This document shows positions 12,901 through 27,900 of a stretch of DNA of 64,000 nucleotides, one piece after another; position 1 is the stretch's first letter; each line of letters opens with the position of its first letter. A program made the translations under genes and the position numbers. The notes below the pieces were generated by a model. The model was given only the letters and a program-made list of their open reading frames with translations, searched no databases and was not told the origin of the DNA. Origin of the DNA: Stomorhina lunata (lineage: Eukaryota; Arthropoda; Insecta; Diptera; Rhiniidae); NCBI GenBank assembly GCA_933228675.1, contig OW121741.1, forward strand, positions 116,049,248 to 116,113,247. The letters run 5' to 3'.

Positions 12901-15900
12901 TATATAAAATTCTTATATCAAAAATTTGTATCGAAAATTCTTGTGTCAAAAATTTTCAATAAAAAATTCTTACATATATTCAAAATTTTCGATACACAAT
13001 TCTTATATCGAAAATGTTCTCTAGAAAATTTATGTTAGAAAATTCTTATATAAAAAAAATTATCTGTAGAAAATTCTTGTTTCAAAAATTTTCTTTACAA
13101 ATTTTTATATCAAAAATTTTCTTTACAAATTTTTATATCGAAAATTTTCAATCAAAATTTCTTATATCGAAAATTGTCTATAGAAAATTGTTGATCAAAA
13201 ATTTTCTATAGAAAATTCTTATATAGAAATTTTTATACATTTCAGTAAACTCTTTAATGAAGGACATTTTTGGCCGTTTAAGCTCAACAATAATTTTTCA
13301 CACAATTTAAATGTGATATCATTCATTTACTGTTTTATCATTCACTTTTAATGGGTCTCTGATAAATAATGAGCACAGAAATCAAATCAATTTCCCAGGA
13401 CATTTCAGTTTCGAAAAAATGTAAATTTTAATTATTGTTGTTTGTAGTTGATAACATTTTTGTATCTTTCTTCTTTATTTTAATGCAAAAGTTTTCTGCA
13501 GTGGCTGTCTGTGATTTTATTTGTATTGAATTAATTTTTGTGTTGAAATTGCGTTTAAAAATAATTTCAATCATTTACCGCCACGTCACAGTATTTTCTG
13601 ATGATGTCCAAAAGACATTATTTATTCCCAAGCGAGCAGTTTGTCTTAAATGTTTGTTAAATAAAAGGCTTCTCTTCTCAACAGAAGACATTAACAAAAA
13701 TGAAGAAAAAGAGAAATACTAGAGATTTAAAGGAAAACGCCTTGTTGACATCACGTCTTCGTTTAAGTGGATATAATAAATGAAATTGAAATTTAAGTAC
13801 TTTCTGTTTGATTGATTCACAAAATGCTCAGAGAATAAACGAGTTCTTAATAATTAACACAATTATTAACACTTTTCTTTTTGCTGCTGGCTTATATACT
13901 ACAGGTTTTAATTTCAATACAGCCTGATAGTATGCCATATAATTCTTGTAGAAGTTTTCAACACGTCTGAGTTACTTGAAAGATTGCAATGAGTCTGTTT
14001 AAATTTTGATTGATAAGTAACAACAACATTTTAAAGATTTTTTAATAATTAACAAATATATTACAATTGTAATATAAATCTACCGAAAATATACTATTTT
14101 CTATAATCTTATGTAAAGCCTGAAATTATGCAATGAATTTTACATAGGAAAATTATTATGGCTATCACGTTCAACATGAAAGAAATATTGATTGGTAGGT
14201 AAAGCAAAATATTTCATGGTAATTATTAATGTCATTAAATAAAAAATTCTCAGAATTAATCATGCATTTTATTTGCTGTTTATAAATTTGTTATTTTATA
14301 AATTTGTTACTGCGATATGTTACACATTTTGAGGATTTTTTTTATCTTATAATACGATATCTTCCTATATTGAAAATTTTCTATAAAAAAATTTTGTATT
14401 GAAAATTTTCTATCGAAAATTTTCTAAAAAAAATATTATATCAAGAATTTTCTGTAGAAAATTCTTATATCGAGAATTTTCTGTAGAAAAATTTTATATT
14501 GAAAATTTTCTATAGAAAAATCTTATATCGAAAATTTACTATAGAAAAATCTTATATCGAAAATTTTCTACAGAAATTTTATATAAAAAATTCTTATATC
14601 GAAAATTTTCTTTAGAAAAATTTTACATAAAAAATTTTCTATAGAAAAATTTCATATCGAAAATTTTTTATAGAAAATTCGTTTATCAAAAATTTTCTAT
14701 AGAAAATGCTTATATTTAAAATTTTCTATAAAAAATTTTTAAATCGAAAAAGACAGAAAATTCTTATGTCAAAAACTTTATATAAAAAAGTCCTATAATT
14801 AAAAATTTTCTATACAAAATGCTTATATCGAAAATTGTAAATAGTATTTTCTATTTACAATTTTCGAAAATCGAAATTTTAAATAAACAATTTTTACATA
14901 AAAATTTCCTTAAAAATATTTTATATCAAAAATTTTCTATAGAAAAATCTTATATCGAAAATTTTCTTTATAAAAATCTTATATCGAAAATTTTCTATAG
15001 AAAAATCTGATATCGAAAATTTTATACAGAAAATTCTTATATCAAAAATTGTCTATAGAAAATACTTATATCGAAATTTTAAATAAAAATTTCTTATATC
15101 AAAATTTTTCTTAAGAAAAATTTTATATCGAAAATTTTCTATAGCAAAATCTTATATCGAAAATTTTGAATAGAAAATTCTTACATGAAAATTATATTTA
15201 GAAAAATGTTATATCAAAATTTTTATAAAGAAAAATCTTATATCCAAAATTTTCTATAGAAAAATTTTATATCAAAAATTTTTTATAGAAAAATTTTATA
15301 TCGAAAATTTTCTATAGAAAAATCTTATATCAAAAATTTTTTATAGAAACATCTTATATCGAAATATTTCTATGAAAAAATCTTATATCGAAAATTTCCT
15401 ATAACAATTTCTTATATTGAAAATTTTCTATAGAAAATTTTTTTATCGAAACTTTTCTATAGAAAAATCTTAAATCAAAAATTTTCTACAGCAAATTCTT
15501 TTACTGAAAATTTTGTATAAACAAATCTTATATCAAAAATTTTTCATGTAAAATTCTTATATTGAAAAATTTATTATTAAAAAATTATTAAAAAATTTAT
15601 TATTATATTAAAAATTTTCTATAGAAAATTCTTATATCGAAAATTGTCTATAGAAAATACTTGTATCGAAATTTTAACTAAAAAAATTCTTAGATGAAAA
15701 ATTTTCTATAGAAAAATTTTGTATAAAAAAATCTTATATCGAAAACTTTGTATAAAAAAATCTTATATCGAAAATTTTCTATAGAAAATTCTTATATCTA
15801 GAATTTTCTATAGAAATTTCAAATCTCTTATACCGAAAATTTTCTATAGAAAAATCTTATATCGAAAATTATCTATAGAAAAAACTTATATCGAAAATTT

Positions 15901-18900
15901 TCTATAGAAAAATCTTATATCGAAAATTTTCAATAGAAAATTCTTATATCGAAAATTTTCTACAAAAAATTCTTATACCAAAAATTTTCTATAGAAAAGT
16001 GCTATAATTTAAAATTGCCTATAGGAAATTCTTATATCGAAATTTTATATAAAAAATTATTATATCAAAAATTTCTATGAAAAATTGTTATATCGAAAAT
16101 TTTCTATACAAAATTCTTATATCGAAAATTTTTTAAAGAAAAGTCTTAAATCGAAAATTTTCTTTAAAAAATCCTTATATCAAAAATTTAAATAAAAGAT
16201 TCTTTAATTGATATTTTATAGAAAAATTTTCTATAGAAAAATCTTATTTAGAAAATTTTCTATAGAAAAATCTTATATCGAAAATGTTCTATAAAAAATT
16301 TTCTGTAGCAAATTCCTATATTGAAAATTTTTTATGAAAAATTGTTATATCGAAAATGTTTTACACAAAATTCTTATATCGAAACTTTCTATAGACAAAA
16401 TTTTAAATCGAAAATTTTCTATAGAAAATTCTTATATTAAAAATTTTCTATAGAAAATTATCTGTAGAAAAAAATGATAAAATTTTTAGAAAATTCTTAT
16501 ACGAAATTTTGTATAAAAATTCTCATATCGAAAATTTTCGATAGAAAAATTTTATATCGAAAACCTTTTTTTAGAAAAATTTTATATCGAAAATTTTCTA
16601 TAGAAAAATTTTGTATTGAAAATTGTCTATAGAAAAATTTTGTATTGAAAATTGTCTATAGCAAAATTTTATATCAAAAATTTTCTATAGAAACATTTTG
16701 TATTGAAAAAAATTTTCTATTGATTAATTTTATATTGAAATTTTTCTTTTAAAAATTCTTATATCAAAAATTTTCTATGAATAGTTGTTATTCGATAATT
16801 TTCTATTTAAAATTCTTATGTCGAAAGTTTGCTTAAAAAATTTTATATCGATAATTTTCTTTAAAAATTTTTATATCGAAAATTTTTTTTAGAAACATTT
16901 TATATCGAAAATTTTCTATAGAAAAATTTTGTATCCAAAATTTTCTATTGAAAAGTCTTATATCAAATCGAAAATTTTTTACATCGAAAATTTCATTACA
17001 AAGTTTTCCATGAAAATTCTTATGTCGAAAATTCCAGAAACCAAAATATTCTATAAAAAATTCTTCTAACAAAAATTGTATATGAAAAACAATTTTATCA
17101 AAATTTTATATAGCTTATATTGATAATTTTCTTTGAAATATTGTTTTTCGAAATTTTTCTATAGAAAATTCTTTCAATGAAACTTTTTTGTAGTTAATTC
17201 TATTTTTTTTTTTCTAATGAAAAATAATTTCATGACAAGCTTATAGTTCAAATTTTTCATATAAAACTCCTACTATAAGATTTTGATCATTTTATTAATC
17301 GTTTATATATTATGAACTTATGAACTAACCATAAAATGTTCTACCGAAATAGAAATATATCAAACATTTTCTAAAGAAAATTCTTATATTGTCAATTTTT
17401 CTATATTATTTTATTCTTCTATTTATTTAGTTCATTTAACTCTAATAAATTTAGTTGAAGGGTCAATAACAACAATTCGTTGTTGAAACAAAATTGTCTG
17501 TTAATAAAAACTTTTACATATTTGGATGTAACTGACCAAAATAAAACTTCAATAAAACTAAAATCAAACAAGAGACAATAAAATTTTAGTATTTATTGTT
17601 ATATGTAGACAAAAAAAATAGTTTCATAGTATTTTATTAGAACTACGGGGATTTGTTAAATAACCCGCACAGTACAGTGGAACAATAAAAATATGTACAA
17701 CATCAAAACTTGTTGAATATTGAACATTTTTGAAAATTTTCTCAAAAGCAAATTTTCGATACAAAAATTTACTATAAAAATTTTTTAATAGAAAATTTTT
17801 CTACCAAACAATTTATCATAAAAGACTTTAAACTAGAAAACTTTTACCTAAGGGGATACCCACTATTCTCTACTACTGAAGAATTATTTTCGATATCAAT
17901 AATATTTAACAACAAAGGTTACATAAAATGTTTTTGCCCAAAATTATAACAGTTAACGTAAATAGCATATTGACTCCATTCATACTAACTGACCCAACTG
18001 AACAGGACAGGACACAAGCGGATGTTCGATAACAATCTAATATTTCCTAATCACTATAACAATAACTACAACAACAACAACAACAACAGATAACTAAAGA
18101 CAACAAAAAGCTATAACAGCAAAAATAACACAGAAAAAAAGTAAAAATATTCTAATAACATTTACAAATACAAACAATAGAATTTATTCATGTAAAAGTC
18201 AATATAAAATAGACAACTTTTTTTTTCTTTGAATATTTTAGTTAGCACTCAGCCACAGACACAAATTATGTAGAACTCACACTCACACTTTGGCACAAAT
18301 ATTTTGCTTTTCCTGGACATATTTTTTTGATATAGATAAACAAAAATGTACTCAAACATAATGGAATTGATAAATAGAAATTCTAAAATAAATTTTCATT
18401 TCCTCACACTTTCATACATTCACATTCAATAATAAAAGTGGGGATGGAAAAAAAAGTCAACAATAGCAATGACATAATTTACAAATACTTTTATTCTGGA
18501 TGAGAGATGATTTTATAGGGAAACTGGGAATATTGATATGCGTGAGACTGTCTGTGTATTCACAGACATGGAAATGTCCATTATAATTAGAAAATGAAAT
18601 TAGCATAAAGTATTAGAAATTTTGTGTAAAATGTACCAAACTTACAGTAGGTACTTATTCACTTAACTAGTAAACAGTGGGAATAGTTCTTAAAAAATGG
18701 TAATTAACGCAAAAATTTATATAAGAATTTCTTTAAGAAAATTTTGGATATAAAAAGTTTCTTTAGAAAACAAACAATTTTGATAAAAAAAAATCGTTAA
18801 AAGAATTTTTCATAGAAAACTTTCGATATAAAAATTTTCGATATAAAAATTTTCTATAGAAAATTTTCGATATAAAAATTTTGTATAGAAAATTTTCGGT

Positions 18901-21900
18901 ATAAAAATTATAGACAATTTCCGATGTAAAAATTTTGTATCGAAAATAATCGATATAAAATTTTCTATAGAAAATTTTCGAAAATATAAAAAATTTTTTA
19001 GAAAATTTTCTATATAAAATTTTTTAGAAAATTTTCTATATAAAATTTTCGATATAAAAATTTTCTATAGAAACTTTTCAATATAAAAATTTTCTATAGA
19101 AAATTTTTGATATAAAAATTTTATATAAAAATTTTTTGATACCAAAATTTTCTTTAGAAAATTTTCGATACAAAAAGTTTCTTTATAAAATTTTTTATAT
19201 AAAAAGTTTCTATAGAAAATTTTTGATATAAAAAGTTTCTATAGAAAATTTTCCATACAAAAGGTTTCTATAGAAAATTTTCGATACAAAAAGTTTCTTT
19301 AGAAAATTTTCGATGTAAAAATTTTCTATAGAAAATTTTCGGCATTTTTATATTGAAAAAATTTTTGTAAAAAGTTTTATATCAAAAATTTAAAAAAAAT
19401 AAAAAATTATATCGAAAATTTTCTACAAACATTTTTTATAAAAAAACTTAAAAACTAGCGATAAAAAAACTAAGATGAGATAAGTAGGTCGTTTCTGTAA
19501 CTCAAAGTGATAAGTTTTCTCAACGAAAAGTATGAAACAAAAAATTCCACCGTTTCTCGACCTGGAAGAAAAAAGTGTTTCTGTAACTCAAAGTGAGAAC
19601 TAGCAACACTGATTACGTTTTTTATTGGAAATTTGAAAAAAATCTGCCAAAAAGAAAACAGCTGGTAGAAAAAGTAAAAATTTATCATAAAAAAAAGTTG
19701 GTGCAAAAAAAATTTAGTAAAAAGATATAAAAAAAATTAATTAAAAATAAGAAAAAATTGATATATAAAGACATATATATTTATATATTATTTTAAATGT
19801 TTAGTGTGGTGTTGTCAGTTGATGAACAAAACGATTGCCGAAATAATTTTGAGATTCTTTCAATTTTCTGAAATTAATTAAAATGGAAAATATTTGAATA
19901 AAAAAAATGAAGCAATTGATTACATTTTATTTAATTATATGTTTAAATAATGTATTTGTTTTTATTTTTTAGTACAAATATTTCTTTTTCGGCGCCTTTA
20001 ATACGTGCGAATTGTTTTGACAGATAAAATGAAAAACTTTTCGCATCGTTCGCTTACAGAAACAGTTTTACTAGCACATTTCCAATAAATTTGACGTAAG
20101 TTGTTGAATGACAGATAGTTCTCACAAAACTAATTTACAAAAACACTTGGGTGAAAAAAATAACATTTTGTTTCAATTCAACTAGTTTCTTCTTCATTTT
20201 CATTGTTCCACTCGAATTATTTATCTATGCGAGAGTTACAGAAACTAGGCACAGATCATTTATGTGACTGTATTGCGAAAATTGACATTTTATGAGAAAT
20301 TTTGACGTATTTTGAAAAATTTCTATAAAAAAATGTTTTATCAAAAATTTTTTATAAAAAATTTTTGTATCAAAAATTTTCTAACGAAAAATTTTTTAAA
20401 AAAATTTTCATATCGAAAAATTTCTATAAAAAATTGTTATATCGAAAATTTTCTATAAAAAAATTTTATATCGAAAATTTTCTATAAAAACATTTTATAT
20501 CGAAAATTTTTTATAAAAAAATTTTTATATCAAAAATTTTCTATAAAAAAAAATTTCTACAAATAATTTTTATATAATTTTCTATAGAAAACACTTAAAT
20601 CGAAAATTTTCTATAAAAAATTCTTAAATCGAAAATTTTGTATAAAAAATTCTTATGTCAAAATTTAATTTATTTTAAATACTTATTACCAATAATTTTG
20701 TATTTGAGCTACAAATGTATCTACTCATTTCTATTTATATAATGTAAAGAATGAGTATTAATTTTACATTATGCAAATTTTTTTTTTGCTACCAGCCAGT
20801 TATACATTAATTTTCTCACACTCTGATATCGGTCCAAACAAAATAACAATTACTAACGAATATATATTGTACAATATCTAGTAACTTTATTCTTAAAATA
20901 TTCACATGTAAAATTACACAATGGCGTCAAAGGCCACCACAAGCCAACTCTTTTTTTACACAATGTATTTAGGATACAGACCAAAAAAAAAAAGTGAACA
21001 GTAACAATAAGCCTTAACCAAACAATAAAAATCCATGGATGAATATCATCTAAATATTCTAACATATTCCATGTCTACGTGTATTAGTTATTTTTATGGC
21101 AAAAATATTCCATGCCATTCAACATCATAACAAAAGTTGGTTAAATTCTGTGTAGAATTTACATACAATATAAATAATAATATTGTTAGACGCGACATGG
21201 TTATTTTGTTAAAACAGAAAGGAACACACACACATTTACAAGCAGATACAGCTACATCGGGAGGAGTAGGAGGAGACGTATAGCTAGTCAATTTTGTGGT
21301 TCGCTGTTTTACTAATATTGACATTTAAAGTTTAACAAAACACATCCAACAAATAAGGACTTTAACATGGTTGAGTGCGAGTGTGTGTGTGTGACACTGT
21401 GTATCCTTTAAGGACTTAAAATAACCAAATTTGTATGGGATTTTGTAAAAATTACCTAATTTTAGAATGTATTTAATACATTTCAGGGATGCAAGTGTGA
21501 TTATCTAAACTAAGTATAGAAAATTTGTCAAATGTTTTTGAACTGTTATTATACAAATTTTTAAATATTGTCAAAAATTGATAAATTTTTGTTTAAAGTA
21601 CTTGTGTTTTTATAAATTACACTAAGTTTACATGTAAATGTATGTACAATGTACATATTTACACATGACCATGGGTATTTCAAAGCCATGGTTGAATAGT
21701 CATTGATGGATTGATGAAACTTTATAGCGGTTTTGTAAACACCATCCACCTTTGCCCTGTTTTATAACAACACAAAAACAGTGGGGTAAACAAAAAATTT
21801 GTACAGAAAATTTTCCATCGAAATTTTAATTTTGTTTTCTTAGAAGAAAACTAATATACTAAATTTTTTATTAAAAATTTTAATATCAAAAATTTTCTTA

Positions 21901-24900
21901 CGAAAATTCTTATATCGAAAACTTTCTAGAAAATTCATATATCGAAAATTTTCTAGAAAAAATTTATATATACAAAATTCTTATATCGATAATTTTTATA
22001 GAAAGATCTCTTAACATAAATTTTCTAATTGAAATTTTCATTTAAAAATTTTTGATATGACATTTTGATATCAAAAATGTTCTATATAAAATGTTTACAT
22101 CGAAAAATTTCTTTATAAAATCTTTATATCGAAATTTTTTTTATAAAATTTGTATATCGAAAATTTCTATAGAAAATTTTTTTATATAAAATTTTCAATA
22201 AAAAATTATTATATCAAAAATTTTTTATAAAAAAATTTTTGTATAGAAAATTTTTATATTGATAATTTTCTGTATAAAATTTTTATATCGAAAATTTTAT
22301 ATAAAAAAAATTTTATATTGAAAATTTTCAATAAAAAATTTTTATATCGAAAATTTTCTGCAGAAAATTTTTATTTAGTTTCTATAAAAAATTTTTACAT
22401 CGAAAATTTTCTATATAAAATTTTTAGATCAAAAACTTTCTATAAAAAATAAAATATATATATCTAAAATTTTCTATATAAAATTCTTATTTTAAAAATT
22501 TTCCAAAGTAATTCTTAAGCCAAAATTTGTCTATCAATAACTCTAATATCAAAAATTTTCTATATAATATTCTTACATTAAAAATTTTCTATATAAAATT
22601 TTTATATCCAAATTTTGTTTTTTTAACAAAAAAATTCTATATACAATTTTTATATCGAAAATTTTCTATATAAAAGTTTTGTATCAAAAATTTTCTGTAT
22701 AAAATTTTAATAACAAAAATTTTTAAATCAAAAATTTTTATATAAAAAACATTCTATAACAAAATTTTATATTGAAAATTTTCTATATAAAATTTTTATA
22801 TCGAAAATTATCTATAAAAAATATTCTATAAAAAATATTTGTATCAAAAATTTTTATATTGTAAATATTCAATATAAAAATGTTATATAGAAAATTTCAA
22901 TTTTCAATAAAAAAAATTGTATACAAAAAATTTCCTAAAAAAAAAATTATATCGAAAGTATTCTATAAAAAATGTTATATCAAAAGTTTCTATAGAAAAT
23001 TTTTGTATCGAAAACTTTCTATAAAAAATTGTTATATCGAAAATTTTCTATAAAAATGTTTATATCAAAAATTTTCCATATAAAGTTTTTGTATCAAAAA
23101 TTTTCTATATAAAATTTTTATATCGAAATTTTTTATAGAAAATTTATATAAAGAAAATTTTCTATATAAAATTTGTATATCGAAAGTTTTTTTGTCCAAC
23201 ATTTTATATTTAAAATTAGAAACAAAAATCTATTAAATTCAAAAATTTTCTATAAAAAGTTCTTGTATTAAAAATTTTTAAATTAAAACTTTTATAAAAA
23301 ACAAAATTTATAAATAAATTTTATATAGAAAATTTTCAATATGAAAAATGTTCAATTTAAAAATTTTCGATATAAAATTTGTATAAGGAAATTTTTCGAT
23401 TTAAAAAATTTATATAGAAAATTTTCAATATAAAAAATTATATAGAAGATTTTCAATATATAAATCTTATATAAAAAACTTTCGACATTGAAAACTTATA
23501 TAGAACATTTTTCATCTAAACATTTTATATAGATATAAAATTTTTATATTAAAAATTTTCCATAATAAATTTTTATATCGAAAATTTTCTATAAAAAAAA
23601 TCTTTATATCAAAAATTTGCTATATAAAATTTTTATATCGAAAATTTTTTATATAAAAATTTTATATCGAAATTTTTTTATGTAAAATTTTCATATTAAA
23701 ATTTTCTACATAAAATTTATTTATTAAAAATTTTGTATCTAAAATTTTGAAATCAAAAATTTTGTATATACAAATTCTATAAAGAAAATATTCTATATAA
23801 AATTTTTATATCGAAAATTTTCTTTATAAAATTTTAATATTTTAACTTTTATATATTTTAATTTTTTATATAAAAAATTTTCGAGAAAAAATGTTTTGTA
23901 TCGAAAATGTTGTTTAGAAAATTTTTATATCGAAAATTTTCTATATAAATTTTTTAGATCAAAAATTTTCTATATAAAGTTTTCATTAAAAATTTTTATA
24001 ACGAACATTTTGTACAGAAAATTTGTATATCAAAAATTTTTTATATAAAATTTTTATATAGAAAATATTCTATGTAAAATTTTTGTATCGTAAATTTTCT
24101 ATATTAAATTCTTATATCGAAAACTTTCAATAAAAAATTTTTTATCGAAAATTTTCTAGAAAAAATTTTTATATGGAAAACTTTCTATAAAAAATTTTTA
24201 TATAGAAATTTTTTGTATACAATTCTTTTTATATCGAAAATTTTCTTTATAAAATTTTAATATTTTAACTTTTATGTATTTTAATTTTTTATATAAAAAA
24301 TTTTCGAGAAAAAATTGTTATATCGAAAATTTTGTTTAGAAAATTTTTATATCGCAAATTTTCTATATTAAATTTTTAGATCAAAAATTTTCTATATAAA
24401 ATTTGTATATCGAAAAATTCTTTTTTATATGTAAAGTTTTCAGTAAAAATTTTTATAACGAACATTTTGCACAGAAAATTTTTATATCAAAAATTTTTTA
24501 TATAAAATTTTTATATAGAAAATATTCTATATAAAATTTTTGTATCGTAAATTTTCTATATTAAATTCTTACATCGAAAACTTTCAATAAAAAATTGCTT
24601 ATCAAAAATTTTCTAGTAAAAATTTTTATATCGAAAACTTTCTATAAAAAATTTTCATATAGAATTTTTTTATATACAATTCTTATATCGAAAATGTTCA
24701 TTAAAAAATTTTTATCAAAAATTTTCTAGAAAAAATGTTTATATCAAAAACTTTCTATAAAAAATTTTTATAAAAAATTTCCTGTAAAAATTTTCTTTAA
24801 AAAAAATTTTTGTATCTAAAATTTTCTGTAAAAAATTTTCTATAGAAAATTTTTATATCGAAAATTTTCTATAGAAAGTTTTTATATCGAAATTTTCTAT

Positions 24901-27900
24901 AAAAACTTTTTATGTCATAAATTTTCCTTACAAAATTCTTATAAAGAAAATTCATATATGGAAAAATTTCTATAAAAAATTCTTATGGAAAATTTTCTTT
25001 AAAAAATTCTTGTACGGAAAATTTTCTATACAACATTCTTATATACAAAATCTTCTTTTGAAAATTTGTATACCGAAAATTTTCTATAGAAAATTCTTAT
25101 ATCCAAATTTTTTAATATAAAATTCTTTCTTAAAAGTTTCTATAAAAAATTCTTATATCAAAAGTTTTCCTTCAAAAATTTTATATCGCAAGTTTTGTAT
25201 ATAAAATTGATTGGACTTTTTCTTTAGCAAATTCTTAGGTTGAAAATTAACTATAGAAAATTTCGAAATTCGAAATTTTCGACCGAAAACTTAAAAAAAA
25301 GTAAATTTTTAGTAAACATTAGAAAACTTTTTAAACCCACTGTTCCTCACCTTAAGCTAACATTTCTCTTAATACCACATACAATGTCCTCAGCGTTTTA
25401 AATACTCCAACAATTGGCATTCCTGGTTTTATAACGTTTTAAGCCTCTAGTATTTTTACATCAAACGCCAGAATATTGTAACACTTTACACATAGCGATT
25501 TCACTGGAAAGGCTTTTCAATAAAAGCAACACTTTGGCGTTAGGTCAGAAAGAAGAAGGATTAAGTATTAAGTTTAAAAAAAATCAATATTTATGAGAAA
25601 ATCACTAAAGCTTTTATGACACACAGAACTTTGGACAGCTCAAAAAACGTTTAAAATACATCTAAGTCATTTCGCTGGTTTTGGGTGAGATACTTATTTT
25701 GAAATTGCGCATTTATTTGTGGATTTGTTGAGGTTTTCTATTGAACATTTTATCTAACAGATATTTTACACACGCACATACATACTCACACAGTTCTTTT
25801 ACAACATATAGGTTTACACCCATTGTCATGTTAAATGCTTTTTAGGTTTTTTTGTGCTGTTTATACCCTATATCTTTATAGGTGGGAGGGGTATATAACA
25901 TATAGGATTTTGTTTGTAATGTCCTGGACATCAATATTAAAGCAAAGACTCTATAATATAAAGATATTGCACTTCCATACATTAATTTGTCGCATGGTCG
26001 TTTTGAAAAGTCCCACAAAAAAGAGAGTATAGCGCATTTATTATAATTCGAAAACTAATGGAGATGATTATTCAATTGGAGAAAGCAAAAGTAAAGTTCT
26101 GAAAGCTCAAGATAGCATAGGTTCATTTAGGGTATCTTAAAGTTGTTTTTGATCGCTACAACTTTCTTATATAGTTCTTTAAACAATAGAATGAAGTTTT
26201 TGTTCATTACTTCTCTGATAGGGGTTCGGGGCTAAAAGGTTGGTCTTTTGTTGATGGCATAAATTGTGGTTAAATATTCTAATGAACTTTTGTTAAAGGA
26301 TTTCCTTAGTGTTGTTGTAGATTTTTTTTTTTTTTGTGCCCAGCTATTCCACACATTTTGGTGCTTAAAGGAATTTGGTTTTGTTAACGATGTAATGTAG
26401 AATTTCCTTTCAATATCTGTTAGATTTAAAACAATGGAATTTCAGTTTTATGTAGAAGATTGATTAAATATATAAATTAAATTTTTTATTAAATTTACAA
26501 GTAGAAGTAGAGGTTATGTTGAGGTTATGATGTTTTCTAGATTAATTTGGAGTTTTTTGAAAAATGGAAAACAAATGGTATTAAATGGGTGATAAATTTA
26601 TATAAATTCATCAAATACCTTAAATATAGTATTATATAAACATGTCATTTTAAATAGGAATTCAAGATTAGGGAACGATTCAATCAATTTAAATTTGATA
26701 ACTAAAGACTATGGTACCACTCTGTGGTACACCACCTCTGTGGTGTAGGGTACCATAAAAAAAATGTACATTTTTTTTTTAAACAATGATCTATAGATTT
26801 TATTATATCTTTGATATCGTTAAAAGTCACAGAATAACAATTAAAGTTATCATTAAATTTATACTGGCAAAATATTTGACTACATTTTGACTTTAATTAC
26901 TTCACATTAAATTTGTTTTTCATTCTAATGACCATAATTTTCATTCATAATCCTTTAATATCTATTAAATTGAAAAAATATCATTTAATAACCAATATTT
27001 CCTTTTTCAATGAAATCACAATAAAATGCCACCTTTAAATAACAACAATAACTTCTTTTCGAAAGAAACAAACAAAAAGATTTATAATATAATTCCTTTA
27101 ACAAAAACCAAATAACATTATAATGCCACAAATATTCTAACAAAAGTCCTAATAAACTTCTTTTTGCCGAATATAAAACACACGCAACTTTTACCTGGAA
27201 CCAACCGAACTCTAACTTCTTCCCCTTAGATTGATAATAAATAATATTTATTGAAATAATGAATATTTTTAGCATAAATAACAAATAGTTGAAGAAATAA
27301 ACCAAAACCCCACGTCAAAAGCTTTCAAACGGCAAAGAAAAACTGCAGACGGTGATAGCAAGGATGTTTGTGCGAAAGGACACAAGCACTTTCGTGTCAT
27401 CACACATACATATTTAATGGCAAACACTCTCATAAACAAAAAAATTATAATAAACACATTTTGATGGGTGGTGGTGGTACTAGTAAGGCACAGTGGGGTA
27501 TATTGCTATATATATATACAAAATGTGAATAAACAAAATTCGAAAATTAACAATTTTCTTGGGAAATTTAGATATAAGAATTTTCTATAGAAAATTTTTG
27601 ACATTAGAGTTTTTATAGAAAATTTTTGATATAAAAATCTTTTATACAAAATTTTCGATACAAAATGTTCGATATAAGAAATTTTCTATAGAAAATTTTC
27701 GATATAAAATTTTTTTAAAGAAAATTTTCGATAAGGGAATTTTCTATAGAAAATTTTAGAGACAAGAATGTCTTATAAAATATTTTTAACATAAGAATTT
27801 TCTGGAAAATTTTCGCTATAAGAATTTTTTTAGACAATTTTCGATATTATAATTTTCTATAGAAATTTTCGATATAAGAATTTTCTATATAAAAATATTT

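Noticed and set aside
13435..13722. 95-codon plus-strand open frame
   Set aside because: No recognisable domain, no splice sites that would tie it to the dipeptidase gene, and composition like the AT-rich flanks.
26710..26757. TATGGTACC...GGTACCATA hairpin
   Set aside because: A short stem with an irregular inner part; no terminator or RNA-gene context, and such stems are expected occasionally in 64 kb.
26985..27457. Two overlapping minus-strand open frames
   Set aside because: Phe/Leu/Tyr-rich, chance-like in AT-rich DNA; no family resemblance or gene context.
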